DNA of 64,000 nt from Alistipes sp. (GTDB lineage: Bacteria; Bacteroidota; Bacteroidia; Bacteroidales; Rikenellaceae), in the NCBI GenBank assembly GCA_017558115.1, contig JAFYWG010000061.1, positions 1-64,000 of the forward strand, written 5' to 3'. Positions 36,747 through 44,729 of this stretch are shown piece after piece. The notes below the pieces were generated by a model, which was not told the DNA's origin, searched no databases, and saw only the letters and a list, made by a program, of their open reading frames with translations. The position numbers and the translations under genes are program-made. Within the stretch, counting starts at the first letter, position 1. Every line of letters starts with the position of its first letter.

Positions 36747-39359
36747 ATGATTTCGGAGTATATAGTTATTTCAGTTGCATGCATTGCTTTAGTTATAATA
36801 GCCATATTAGTAATGGCTTTATGGCGCAACTACGCTCGCAGAAAAGCCTCAAAACTCATTAACGAGATTATACAAATTGCACACTATTGTAAGCTGAGTA
36901 ATGCTGCATCTTCTGTGTCGGAATCAGAATTCAATTTCAATATTAAATCTGAAATAGATACAAATTTCACGAATGCAGTAATCTCACTATCGGATATTCA
37001 ACATTTCAAAAATCATTATCTACCGACCTATAGTAAGGCTTTGAATTGTCGTTCTTTACATGAACATTTAAGGTTAAGGCTTCCAGATGTCATAGGTGTA
37101 TTTATCAGCGAATGTGCGACAATTGATAAATATATTAAAGAGCATAATGACATATGTATCAATGCTATTTTATATACGCATAAACATTTTTTTGACACTT
37201 GTCTTAAATATCCGTTGGATAGACAGCAAAGAAGGTCTATTGTGTCGGAAGAGGATAACTGCTTAGTTGTAAGTAGTGCAGGTAGTGGTAAGACATCATC
37301 TATTATTGGCAAGGTAAAATATCTTACTAACATAAAGGGTATTCGTCCCGAAAGAATACTCCTTATTAGCTATACAAATAAGGCTGCTGCGGAACTTACA
37401 GAACGACTTGATACGCCTGGATTGCGAGGATATACATTCCACAAATTAGCTCTTGATATTATCGGTAAAGCTACGGGAGTAAAACCATCTATATGTGACA
37501 ATACCGACTCAGTTTTCATCGAATCTTTTAGAAGTCTCACAAATACAACAGCCTATAAAAACAGTGTAATTAAGTATTTTGCTGATTATCAAAAAATAGA
37601 ATCGGTTAGCGAGGTATGCGAGAGCGAGCGTCGTGAGCAATTATCGGAGCTCAAAAAGAAAGAGATTAAGGCGATGCTACCAGATATGGATGGTCGAACT
37701 ATCTATGTGCGTAGCGAACAAGAGGCACAAATATGTTTCGCTTTATCTAAATTAGGAATTAAATTTAGATATGAAGAGCCATACGAATTCGACTTAGCCG
37801 ATGAAAAGCACTCGCAATACCATCCCGATTTTTCAATTTACTATCCCCACTTTGGTGAGACGAAGCGTATTTATTTAGAGCACTTTGGCATAAATGAACA
37901 GGGCTTAGTTCCTGCGTGGTTTGCAAAGGATAAGAACATATCATACGAAGAGGCAAATAAGTTGTACAACGATGGTATAACATGGAAGGTTGAGGCTCAT
38001 AAAAAGCATGGTACAACCCTCATAACGACAACCAGTGCAGATTTTCAGTCGTTTAATATTACGGACAAGCTTAAGGAGCTTCTTCACGGTGCTGGAGTAC
38101 CTATTATAGAAGTTCCTGATGAAGAGTTGTACGAGTTGGTTCTGCCAAAGGGAAGTAAGCGCGAGAAGGCTTTAATACGTCTTATAGCTACCTTTGTAAC
38201 GCTCTTAAAAACAAGTTGCAAATCTGTAGACGAGGTTTTGCGTATGATAGAGGCCAATGGGGACAAGCGCAGTGGGTTTATTGTAAAAGATCTTTTCTTG
38301 CCTATTTATACCGTATACGAACAGGTGCTTAAACGGCGAGGACAGATAGATTTTACCGATGCGATAATTCAGGCTACAAATTTGTGCAATACTATGAGTA
38401 TTGCCGAATACGATTATATTATAGTTGATGAGTTCCAAGATATATCAGTAGATAGATATAATTTCTTGAAAGCACTACGCAAGGGAACAACCTTAGCAAA
38501 ACTTTACTGTGTGGGTGATGATTGGCAGTCTATATACCGCTTTTCAGGTAGCGATATGTCTCTTTTCAATCAATTTGCAGACTATTTTGGACTAACTGAA
38601 ATTAATAAGATTGAGACTACATATAGATTTGGAGAGCCTTTGGTATCTCTATCTGCAAACTTTATACAACGCAATACCGCTCAAATTACAAAGCAGATAC
38701 GACCTTTTGACATAAATGCCAAGACAGAATTAGCATTTTGTGGGTATGATAAGAGTTCGTATTGCAGTCGGTTAGAGCAAATCGTATCCTATATTCCAAA
38801 GGATAAAAGTGTGTTTTTGTTGGGACGATACTCTTTTGATGACATATATCTATCAGGATATTACAAGTGTGTAAAGGAGAATGATAAATTCTACTATGTC
38901 ATTGGGGAGAGAAAAATAGAGTTTCTTACAGCACATAAATCAAAGGGGTTGGAGGCTGATTATGTGATATTGCTACAATGTAATAGGGATACTTATGGAT
39001 TTCCCTCTCTTGTAAGCGATGACCCTGTGCTGAATTATGTTCTTACCCAAAGTGACCGCTTCCCATTTAGTGAGGAACGAAGATTGTTTTATGTTGCAAT
39101 TACACGAGCAAAGGAAAAAACAATCGTTATGTATGATTGCAAGTCTCCCTCTGTGTTTGTAAACGAATTCTTGCATCCTGAGAGAGTTGATAAAAATAGT
39201 TATGAGAAGCACCCTAATTCGCAAAAGCGATGGACTCGTAGCGAGGATGCTTTCTTATTAACTTTGCATAGGGAGGGCAAATCGATCAAGGAGATTTCAT
39301 TGAAGATGGGCAGAAGTCAAACAGCCATAATAATGAGATTAGGAAAACTTAATAGTTAA
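36747..39359 (+). CDS. HelD-like SF1 helicase with inserted nuclease-like segment and C-terminal HTH
   Basis: About 870 residues. An N-terminal membrane helix (about 4-30) is followed by a UvrD/HelD-type ATPase: Walker A SSAGSGKTSS (around 178-184), Walker B VDEFQDIS (Asp561-Glu562), then VGDDWQSIYRFSGSDMSLF and VAITRAKE, which resemble E. coli helicase IV. Between the helicase motifs sits an insert (about 315-430) with EEPYEFD, HPDFSIYY (Asp361) and IYLEHFG (Glu378), suggesting a PD-(D/E)xK-like fold; the expected Lys is a His here. The last 50 residues (RWTRSEDAFLLTLHREGKS..) look like a Myb/SANT-type HTH. Base composition is more AT-rich than the neighbours, hinting at transfer. The start at 36747 is chosen over a TTG at 36717. 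Confidence 0.8.
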   Translation: MISEYIVISVACIALVIIAILVMALWRNYARRKASKLINEIIQIAHYCKLSNAASSVSESEFNFNIKSEIDTNFTNAVISLSDIQHFKNHYLPTYSKALNCRSLHEHLRLRLPDVIGVFISECATIDKYIKEHNDICINAILYTHKHFFDTCLKYPLDRQQRRSIVSEEDNCLVVSSAGSGKTSSIIGKVKYLTNIKGIRPERILLISYTNKAAAELTERLDTPGLRGYTFHKLALDIIGKATGVKPSICDNTDSVFIESFRSLTNTTAYKNSVIKYFADYQKIESVSEVCESERREQLSELKKKEIKAMLPDMDGRTIYVRSEQEAQICFALSKLGIKFRYEEPYEFDLADEKHSQYHPDFSIYYPHFGETKRIYLEHFGINEQGLVPAWFAKDKNISYEEANKLYNDGITWKVEAHKKHGTTLITTTSADFQSFNITDKLKELLHGAGVPIIEVPDEELYELVLPKGSKREKALIRLIATFVTLLKTSCKSVDEVLRMIEANGDKRSGFIVKDLFLPIYTVYEQVLKRRGQIDFTDAIIQATNLCNTMSIAEYDYIIVDEFQDISVDRYNFLKALRKGTTLAKLYCVGDDWQSIYRFSGSDMSLFNQFADYFGLTEINKIETTYRFGEPLVSLSANFIQRNTAQITKQIRPFDINAKTELAFCGYDKSSYCSRLEQIVSYIPKDKSVFLLGRYSFDDIYLSGYYKCVKENDKFYYVIGERKIEFLTAHKSKGLEADYVILLQCNRDTYGFPSLVSDDPVLNYVLTQSDRFPFSEERRLFYVAITRAKEKTIVMYDCKSPSVFVNEFLHPERVDKNSYEKHPNSQKRWTRSEDAFLLTLHREGKSIKEISLKMGRSQTAIIMRLGKLNS

Positions 39360-39382
39360 ATATAAAATGGTTTAGATGCGGC

Positions 39383-39484
39383 CTGTCACAAAAGAAGACC
39401 CCTCGGGATAGTACAAAGAAGTACAGCCCGAGGGGTCTTACTTTTGGAGATGGGGCGCAGATGACCCCTTATCACGCTAAATTA
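39383..39484. repeat. Two-hairpin 3' element, copy B (covaries with element A)
   Basis: Read on the minus strand from the GH5 stop codon: AAGGGGTCAT, a hairpin GGGG-TCATCTGCG-CCCC, then AAAAGTAAGACCCC, with the long stem AAGACCCCTCGGG paired to CCCGAGGGGTCTT and capped by a segment matching element A (TAGTACAAAGAAGTACAGC). Most stem bases differ from A while pairing is kept. On the plus strand it also follows the helicase gene, so it may stop transcription from both sides. Confidence 0.65.
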
Positions 39485-40813
39485 CAAGTTGCCGAGTTTC
39501 TGGTTGGTCTCGCGGATGATGCTCATTGTTGACTCATCCTCCACGAAGATAGAGTTAAGACCCTGCTGCTCCTGTGCTGGGTCACCCGTGTAGTCGTCAC
39601 CCTTTGCCCAGTACTCGTGGTCCTCGACATTTGTCTCGGCGAAGCCACCCCAACTCCAGAAGTTGCAACCAGCAAATACGCCACCCTCCTGTCGTGCCTT
39701 GACGATGAGGTCGAAGACAAACGTGTAGTACATATCGCGACATGTTACGGGGCTACCCTTGTGGAAGTCCATATTATCGCGTGGCATGCCAAACTCCTCA
39801 ACCACAACGGGTTTGCCAATCTTATTTCCGAGCTCGAGGTGCATGTTGATATACTCCTCGGTATTCTCGCACGACTGCTTCAAATCCTCGCGCATGGCGT
39901 CACCGCGCATCCACTTCCAGTTGTATGGCCACACGTGGCAGTTGATGTACGACACCTCGTCGATGGCGTGAATACGCTCGCAGAGGTCCATATCCCACTC
40001 ACAGCCGTAGAAGCCCTCCGAGCCTGTCGAGATCATATGGTTGGGGTCGAGTGAGCGGATGAGCTTCGCGCTGGCCTCAATCCACTGGGCGAAGGCCTCC
40101 TTGTTGTCCACGTCACGGCTGCTAAATGCGCGTGGCTCGTTCGAGATCTGCCATGAGAAGATTGCGGGGTCGTCGATATACTTAAGGCCTGTGTAGCGGT
40201 TGGTGCGCGAGACGATGAAGCGCACGTGGTCGTAGAAGAGGTTCTTCGCGCGCTCATTACGCACGAACTCGCCCGCGAAAGTATTATATGAGAACCAGCC
40301 ATCTACGCGGGGCACGAGCACGGGCTCGTTGTTTGCCCATGCAACATACTGTGTGTAGCCACCGCTCCACTCCCATGCGTTGTTGAAGTAGAGCACTGCG
40401 GTCATATCGCGCTTGCCGAGCTCCATCATAAGGAAGTCGAGACCTGCCAATACGTCGTCGTTATATACACCGGGCTGAGGCTGGAGGTTGGGCTCAATCT
40501 TGCCCAAGAGGCCATTCTCTCCCTCGCCACCTACCAAGATGCGGAGGTTGTCGATACCGTTAGCCTTCATAAAGTCGAGCTCGCGGCAGAGGCGCTCGCG
40601 GTTGCCACCCTCACCCTCCGAGCCGAGGATTGCACCATACCAGAAGTTTGTACCTACAAAGTAGTAGGGCTCGCCATTGCGGATGAACTGACCATCCTTG
40701 ACGCTAATAAATTTGCTTGCCTCGGGCTCGGCGTTACCCTTTGGGGCGCAGCCTACAGCCATCATCACAGCCGCAAAAATCGCGGCGAGGCATACCTGTT
40801 GAAATCTCTTCAT
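39482..40813 (-). CDS. GH5-family mannanase-like lipoprotein
   Basis: 443 residues. The lipobox ends at Cys22 (MAVGC). The catalytic TIM barrel starts at YFVGTNFWYGAIL (about 51-63), typical of GH5_7 mannan endo-1,4-beta-mannosidases. The acid/base is Glu226 in WQISNEPRAF and the nucleophile is Glu340 in VVVEEFGMPRD. The likely substrate is beta-mannan outside the cell or in the periplasm; other beta-glycans cannot be excluded. It has no Sus-type transport genes beside it. It occupies the place upstream of murG where the rest of a dcw cluster might be expected. Confidence 0.9.
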   Translation of the reverse strand: MKRFQQVCLAAIFAAVMMAVGCAPKGNAEPEASKFISVKDGQFIRNGEPYYFVGTNFWYGAILGSEGEGGNRERLCRELDFMKANGIDNLRILVGGEGENGLLGKIEPNLQPQPGVYNDDVLAGLDFLMMELGKRDMTAVLYFNNAWEWSGGYTQYVAWANNEPVLVPRVDGWFSYNTFAGEFVRNERAKNLFYDHVRFIVSRTNRYTGLKYIDDPAIFSWQISNEPRAFSSRDVDNKEAFAQWIEASAKLIRSLDPNHMISTGSEGFYGCEWDMDLCERIHAIDEVSYINCHVWPYNWKWMRGDAMREDLKQSCENTEEYINMHLELGNKIGKPVVVEEFGMPRDNMDFHKGSPVTCRDMYYTFVFDLIVKARQEGGVFAGCNFWSWGGFAETNVEDHEYWAKGDDYTGDPAQEQQGLNSIFVEDESTMSIIRETNQKLGNL

Positions 40814-40868
40814 TGTAATAAGGGAATTCTATAATTAGTTAATAAATTTTCGTTGTGAAATTTGTTGG

Positions 40869-40876
40869 CAAAAGTA
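40869..40876 (-). promoter_or_regulatory. -7 promoter element of the GH5 gene
   Basis: TACTTTTG on the minus strand, about 55 bases before the ATG. No clear -33 element is seen. Confidence 0.4.
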
Positions 40877-40909
40877 GGTAATTTTTTTGAAAAATTACTG
40901 CTTTTTACA

Positions 40910-40941
40910 TTTGTAAAATTAGACTATCTTGTGTACTTTTG
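40910..40941 (+). promoter_or_regulatory. Promoter of the murG-ftsZ operon
   Basis: TTTG (40910-40913), exactly 20 bases, TACTTTTG (40934-40941). It predicts a leader of about 145 bases before murG. Confidence 0.7.
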
Positions 40942-40969
40942 TAGGGTGAAATTGCGTCAATATCCCCCG

Positions 40970-41095
40970 ATGTCAATGCTCGGAACTATAACTCGTTGGC
41001 ATACAGATTATTGCAATGAAGCATCGAGTGAAAATAGAGCCATGATAAGTGGCTGTTTTCGCACGGTAAAGATTACTCAACCAGGAAGAAAATGA
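40970..41095 (+). CDS. Possible 41-codon leader ORF overlapping murG
   Basis: This small open frame lies within the leader of the murG operon, starts MSMLGTITRWHTDYC and ends TGA inside ATGA, overlapping the murG start by four bases as in true translational coupling. It has no recognisable domain. It could be a leader peptide that couples translation to murG, or an accident of sequence. An alternative GTG start exists at 40946, right at the expected transcription start. Evidence rests only on position. Confidence 0.25.
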   Translation: MSMLGTITRWHTDYCNEASSENRAMISGCFRTVKITQPGRK

Positions 41096-42195
41096 AGCGT
41101 ATTATACTATCCGGTGGTGGTACCGGAGGACATATATATCCGGCAGTTGCCGTAGCAGAGGCTCTGAAGCGCAAATTTAGTGACGACGTAGAGCTACTTT
41201 TTGTAGGTGCAGAGGGCAAGATGGAGATGGAGAAAGTACCCGCTTTGGGCTACAACATCAAGGGTCTCCCCGTGGCAGGTTTGCAGCGTAAGTTGTCGCT
41301 GAAAAACCTCGCATTGCCATTCAAGGTGGCAGCCAGCGTGCGCCGCGCTAAGCGCATCATCCGCGAGTTTAATGCCGACATCGTCGTGGGCTTTGGTGGC
41401 TATGCCTCTGCTCCCGTGCTTTGGGCAGCACAGCGCCTCGGCGTGCCCACGCTGATTCAGGAGCAGAACTCCTATGCTGGCCTTACGAATAAGTTGCTCT
41501 CGAAGCGTGCTAAGCGCATCTGCGTGTCGTACGACAAGATGGAGCGCTTCTTCCCCGCTGACCGCATCGTGATGACGGGTAACCCCTTGCGTGGTCGCTT
41601 CACGGCAGATGGCGCAAATCGTGGCGAGGCACTTGCCTACTACGGCCTCAACGACACTTTGCCCGTGGTGTTGGTCGTGGGTGGCTCGCTCGGCACGCGC
41701 ACCCTCAACGAGATGATGAAGGCATGGATACTCACGCTCGGTGGCAAGGCTCCCGTGCAGGTTATATGGCAGACGGGTAAGTTCTACGAGCGCGAGATGC
41801 AGGAGTTCCTTGCGGCGCACCCCACGAAGAATATCTGGCAGGGTGCCTTTATCGACCGCATGGACTACGCCTACGCAGCAGCCGATGTGGTGCTCTCGCG
41901 TAGTGGTGCCTGCACCGTGTCGGAGTTATGTCTCGTGGCGAAGCCTACGATCTTTGTCCCCTCGCCCAACGTCTCGGAGGATCACCAGACGAAGAACGCC
42001 ATGGCACTTGTCGAGAAGGGTGCTGCGGAGATTGTGCGCGACAGCGAGGCTGTGGCGCGCGGCATGAAGGAGGCTGTGGCCTTGGCTATGGATCGTGAGC
42101 GCCTTGAGCGCCTCTCGGCAAACATTGCAAGCCTCGCCATTGTGGACTCTGCAGACCGTGTAGTAGCGGAGATAGAGAAGATTTTAACGAAGTAA
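41092..42195 (+). CDS. murG: UDP-N-acetylglucosamine--N-acetylmuramyl transferase MurG
   Basis: A GT28 glycosyltransferase that adds GlcNAc to lipid I, making lipid II at the inner membrane. The 367 residues hold the N-terminal SGGGTGGHIYPAVAVAEAL (6-24), GFGGYASAP (about 102-110), VGGSLGTRTLNE (about 199-210) and the C-terminal donor site VLSRSGACTVSEL (about 267-279). It heads the cluster murG-murC-ftsQ-ftsA-ftsZ, all on one strand with tiny gaps. The earlier dcw genes (mraZ to ftsW) are not upstream; a GH5 gene lies there instead. Confidence 0.97.
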   Translation: MKRIILSGGGTGGHIYPAVAVAEALKRKFSDDVELLFVGAEGKMEMEKVPALGYNIKGLPVAGLQRKLSLKNLALPFKVAASVRRAKRIIREFNADIVVGFGGYASAPVLWAAQRLGVPTLIQEQNSYAGLTNKLLSKRAKRICVSYDKMERFFPADRIVMTGNPLRGRFTADGANRGEALAYYGLNDTLPVVLVVGGSLGTRTLNEMMKAWILTLGGKAPVQVIWQTGKFYEREMQEFLAAHPTKNIWQGAFIDRMDYAYAAADVVLSRSGACTVSELCLVAKPTIFVPSPNVSEDHQTKNAMALVEKGAAEIVRDSEAVARGMKEAVALAMDRERLERLSANIASLAIVDSADRVVAEIEKILTK

Positions 42196-42199
42196 GAGC

Positions 42200-43588
42200 A
42201 TGGAGCGTAACTATACGAAGATATACTTCCTCGGTATTGGCGGCATTGGCATGAGTGCCCTTGCGCGCTACTACATGCACGAGGGTTACCGCGTGGCGGG
42301 CTACGACCGCACCGCTACACCCTTAACGCGCGCACTCGAGGCTGAGGGTGCCGAAGTGCACTACGAGGACGACATCGCGCTTATCCCCGAGGATATGCGC
42401 TCGGCAGAGGATACTCTCGTTATCCTCACTCCCGCCATCCCCGCCGACCACATGGAGTGGGCATGGCTTCGCGAGAATGGCTTCCACATCGAGAAGCGCT
42501 CGCAGATACTCGGACATATCTCCGAGGGTAAGCTCTGCATGGCTGTTGCGGGTACGCACGGCAAGACTACTACCTCGACGCTTGCAGCATGGCTCAACCA
42601 CGCCGCATCAAAGGAGGGCAGCGCACTCTTGGGTGGTATCTCGCGCAACTTCAACTCCAACCTCTCGCTTGGCGAGGGTAAGCGTTTGGTAGTTGAGGCC
42701 GACGAGTATGACCGCTCCTTCTTGCGCCTGCATCCCAACGTTGCCGTTATCACGGCTGCCGATGCCGATCACCTCGACATCTACGGCACTGCGGAGGCTG
42801 TTACCGAGGCCTTCGAGGAGTTTGCATCGCAGATAAAGGGGGGTGGCGCACTTATCCTTAAGCAGGGCGTAGAACTTAAGTTCGACACCGCTACACGAGC
42901 GCTCTATCGCTATTCGTGCGACAATGGTGGCGATTTCCACGCAGAGAATATATCGCTTATCGAGGGCGGTCACTATCGCTACGACATCGTCTTACCGGAT
43001 GGTCGCATCGAGGGTTGCACGCTCGGCATCTTGGGCAAGGTACACATCGAGAACTCGGTGGCTGCGGTGGCTATGTTGTGGTGTGCCGCAAAGATAGAGG
43101 GTAAGGAGTTCGATAAGGAGGCAGTGAAGGCGGCTCTCGCAAGTTTCGAGGGCGTAAAGCGCCGCATGGAGGTATACCTCAACACCCCAGAGTTGGTATA
43201 TATCGACGACTATGCCCACCACCCCGAGGAGTTGCGCGCTACCATAGAGTCGTTGCGTGGCATCTTCCCTGGTCGTAGGTTGTTGGCTATCTTCCAGCCC
43301 CACCTCTACACACGCACGCGTGATTTCGCTGCGGAGTTTTCGGAGGTGTTGACGTTGTGCGACGAGGTTATCATGGTGCCCATCTATCCTGCGCGAGAGT
43401 TGCCCATCGAGGGTGTATGCTCTGAGATGATTGGTCGCAATTTGAGGGTGGAGTGGCAGCTTGTGGAGCGTGAGGCACTCGCCGAGCGACTTCGCGACAT
43501 GGAAACAGATGTGGTAGTGACATTCGGCGCGGGTAATATCGACGCCGTATGTGAGGATATATACAAGGCACTTAAGAGCAAGTTGTAG
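42200..43588 (+). CDS. murC: UDP-N-acetylmuramate--L-alanine ligase
   Basis: ATP-dependent ligase adding the first amino acid of the peptidoglycan stem. The 462 residues comprise an N-terminal UDP-binding Rossmann domain (YFLGIGGIGMSALARYY, about 9-25), a central ATPase domain with GTHGKTTTS (about 117-125) and EADEYDRSF, and a C-terminal domain with DDYAHHPEE (about 335-343) and PHLYTRTRDF. It lies four bases after murG and one base before the ftsQ start, so expression is tightly coupled. Confidence 0.97.
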   Translation: MERNYTKIYFLGIGGIGMSALARYYMHEGYRVAGYDRTATPLTRALEAEGAEVHYEDDIALIPEDMRSAEDTLVILTPAIPADHMEWAWLRENGFHIEKRSQILGHISEGKLCMAVAGTHGKTTTSTLAAWLNHAASKEGSALLGGISRNFNSNLSLGEGKRLVVEADEYDRSFLRLHPNVAVITAADADHLDIYGTAEAVTEAFEEFASQIKGGGALILKQGVELKFDTATRALYRYSCDNGGDFHAENISLIEGGHYRYDIVLPDGRIEGCTLGILGKVHIENSVAAVAMLWCAAKIEGKEFDKEAVKAALASFEGVKRRMEVYLNTPELVYIDDYAHHPEELRATIESLRGIFPGRRLLAIFQPHLYTRTRDFAAEFSEVLTLCDEVIMVPIYPARELPIEGVCSEMIGRNLRVEWQLVEREALAERLRDMETDVVVTFGAGNIDAVCEDIYKALKSKL

Positions 43589-43589
43589 G

Positions 43590-44693
43590 ATGCAGAAGGG
43601 TTGGACACATAAGCTATTGGGTTATGCAGGCTATGGCATATTGTTCGTAGTCTTCATCTCGGTTGTTGTATGTGCCGAAGTGCTCAACCGCAAGCACCGC
43701 GCTACGCAGCCCATCCAGAGCCTTAAGGTGACAATCACCGAGGGTGCCTCGAGCCCCTTGGCCGACAAGGAGAGCATAGAGCGCTGGATAAGGGATGCAG
43801 AGCTACTGAAGCCCAATACCACGCTCGAGAATGTGGACCTCGCGACTATAGAGCACCGCGCTGCAGAGCACAATGCCGTTGCTAAGGCCAATGCCTATGT
43901 GGACTACGAGGGCAATGCTATGCTCGATGTGGTGTTGCGTGAGCCCATTGCGCGCTTGCGTGCCGATGGCTACGACCTCTACATCACCGAGGATGGCTTT
44001 CTGCTTCCCACGGTAGCCGACCGCACAGCGGCTGTGCCCGTGATAACTGGAACTTATCGCCCCCTCTTCCGCCCAGGATATTCGGGCTATGCGAAGAGTG
44101 TGGTTGCCGACTCTATAGCTGTGCTCGACAAGCTTATCAAGAGTTTGGAGGATGATAAACTTCCAATCTATCGTCAGCTTGACGACAACGACAAGGTGCT
44201 CCGCGAGGCACTTAGCGAGAGCGTGCGTAAGGGCATATTCATGTCCGATAGCGAGTACAAGGTCTTGCTTGGCGACTTGGAGAGCCGTAAGGTTGTGGCG
44301 CGCGAGCGACATACAGCAACAAAGCGTAAGCTCGAGGCTCAGATTGAGGCTCTTGCCATGGAGCAGGATGTGGCGCGACAGAAGCAGAGCAGCGTGAGGG
44401 CTGCGGGTGAGGACTTCGATGCCTTGCTCGGCTTCTTGAAGCACGTCGACAACAACAAATTCTGGAGCGCAGAGGTTGTGCAGATAATGCTGGCTGGAGG
44501 TAACGGCAAGCGCATGGAGTTGCGCTTTGTGCCCCGCTCAGGAACCTTTGTCGTGGACCTTGGTGCGCCGAGTGGCTACGACACAAAGCTATCGAACCTA
44601 TATAGATTCTACACCAAGGGTCTCGACAATGTAGGTTGGAATAAATATAGCAGCATCAGCCTCCGCTACAGCGGACAGGTGGTATGCCGCTAA
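43590..44693 (+). CDS. ftsQ: Cell division protein FtsQ/DivIB
   Basis: A 367-residue bitopic divisome protein. The start at 43590 (MQKGWTHKLLGYAGYGILFV) directly follows the murC stop; a longer in-frame start at 43551 would overlap murC. One membrane helix (about 9-31) is followed by a POTRA-like domain (QSLKVTITEG onward) and the periplasmic FtsQ beta domain. A Lys/Arg/Glu-rich helical insertion (about 225-280: ALSESVRKGIFMSDSEYKVL and what follows) enlarges it. Family assignment rests on position between murC and ftsA and on topology, as the sequence is poorly conserved. Confidence 0.88.
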   Translation: MQKGWTHKLLGYAGYGILFVVFISVVVCAEVLNRKHRATQPIQSLKVTITEGASSPLADKESIERWIRDAELLKPNTTLENVDLATIEHRAAEHNAVAKANAYVDYEGNAMLDVVLREPIARLRADGYDLYITEDGFLLPTVADRTAAVPVITGTYRPLFRPGYSGYAKSVVADSIAVLDKLIKSLEDDKLPIYRQLDDNDKVLREALSESVRKGIFMSDSEYKVLLGDLESRKVVARERHTATKRKLEAQIEALAMEQDVARQKQSSVRAAGEDFDALLGFLKHVDNNKFWSAEVVQIMLAGGNGKRMELRFVPRSGTFVVDLGAPSGYDTKLSNLYRFYTKGLDNVGWNKYSSISLRYSGQVVCR

Positions 44694-44729
44694 CACACAA
44701 TGGAAATATAAATAAAAACAACATAGAAG

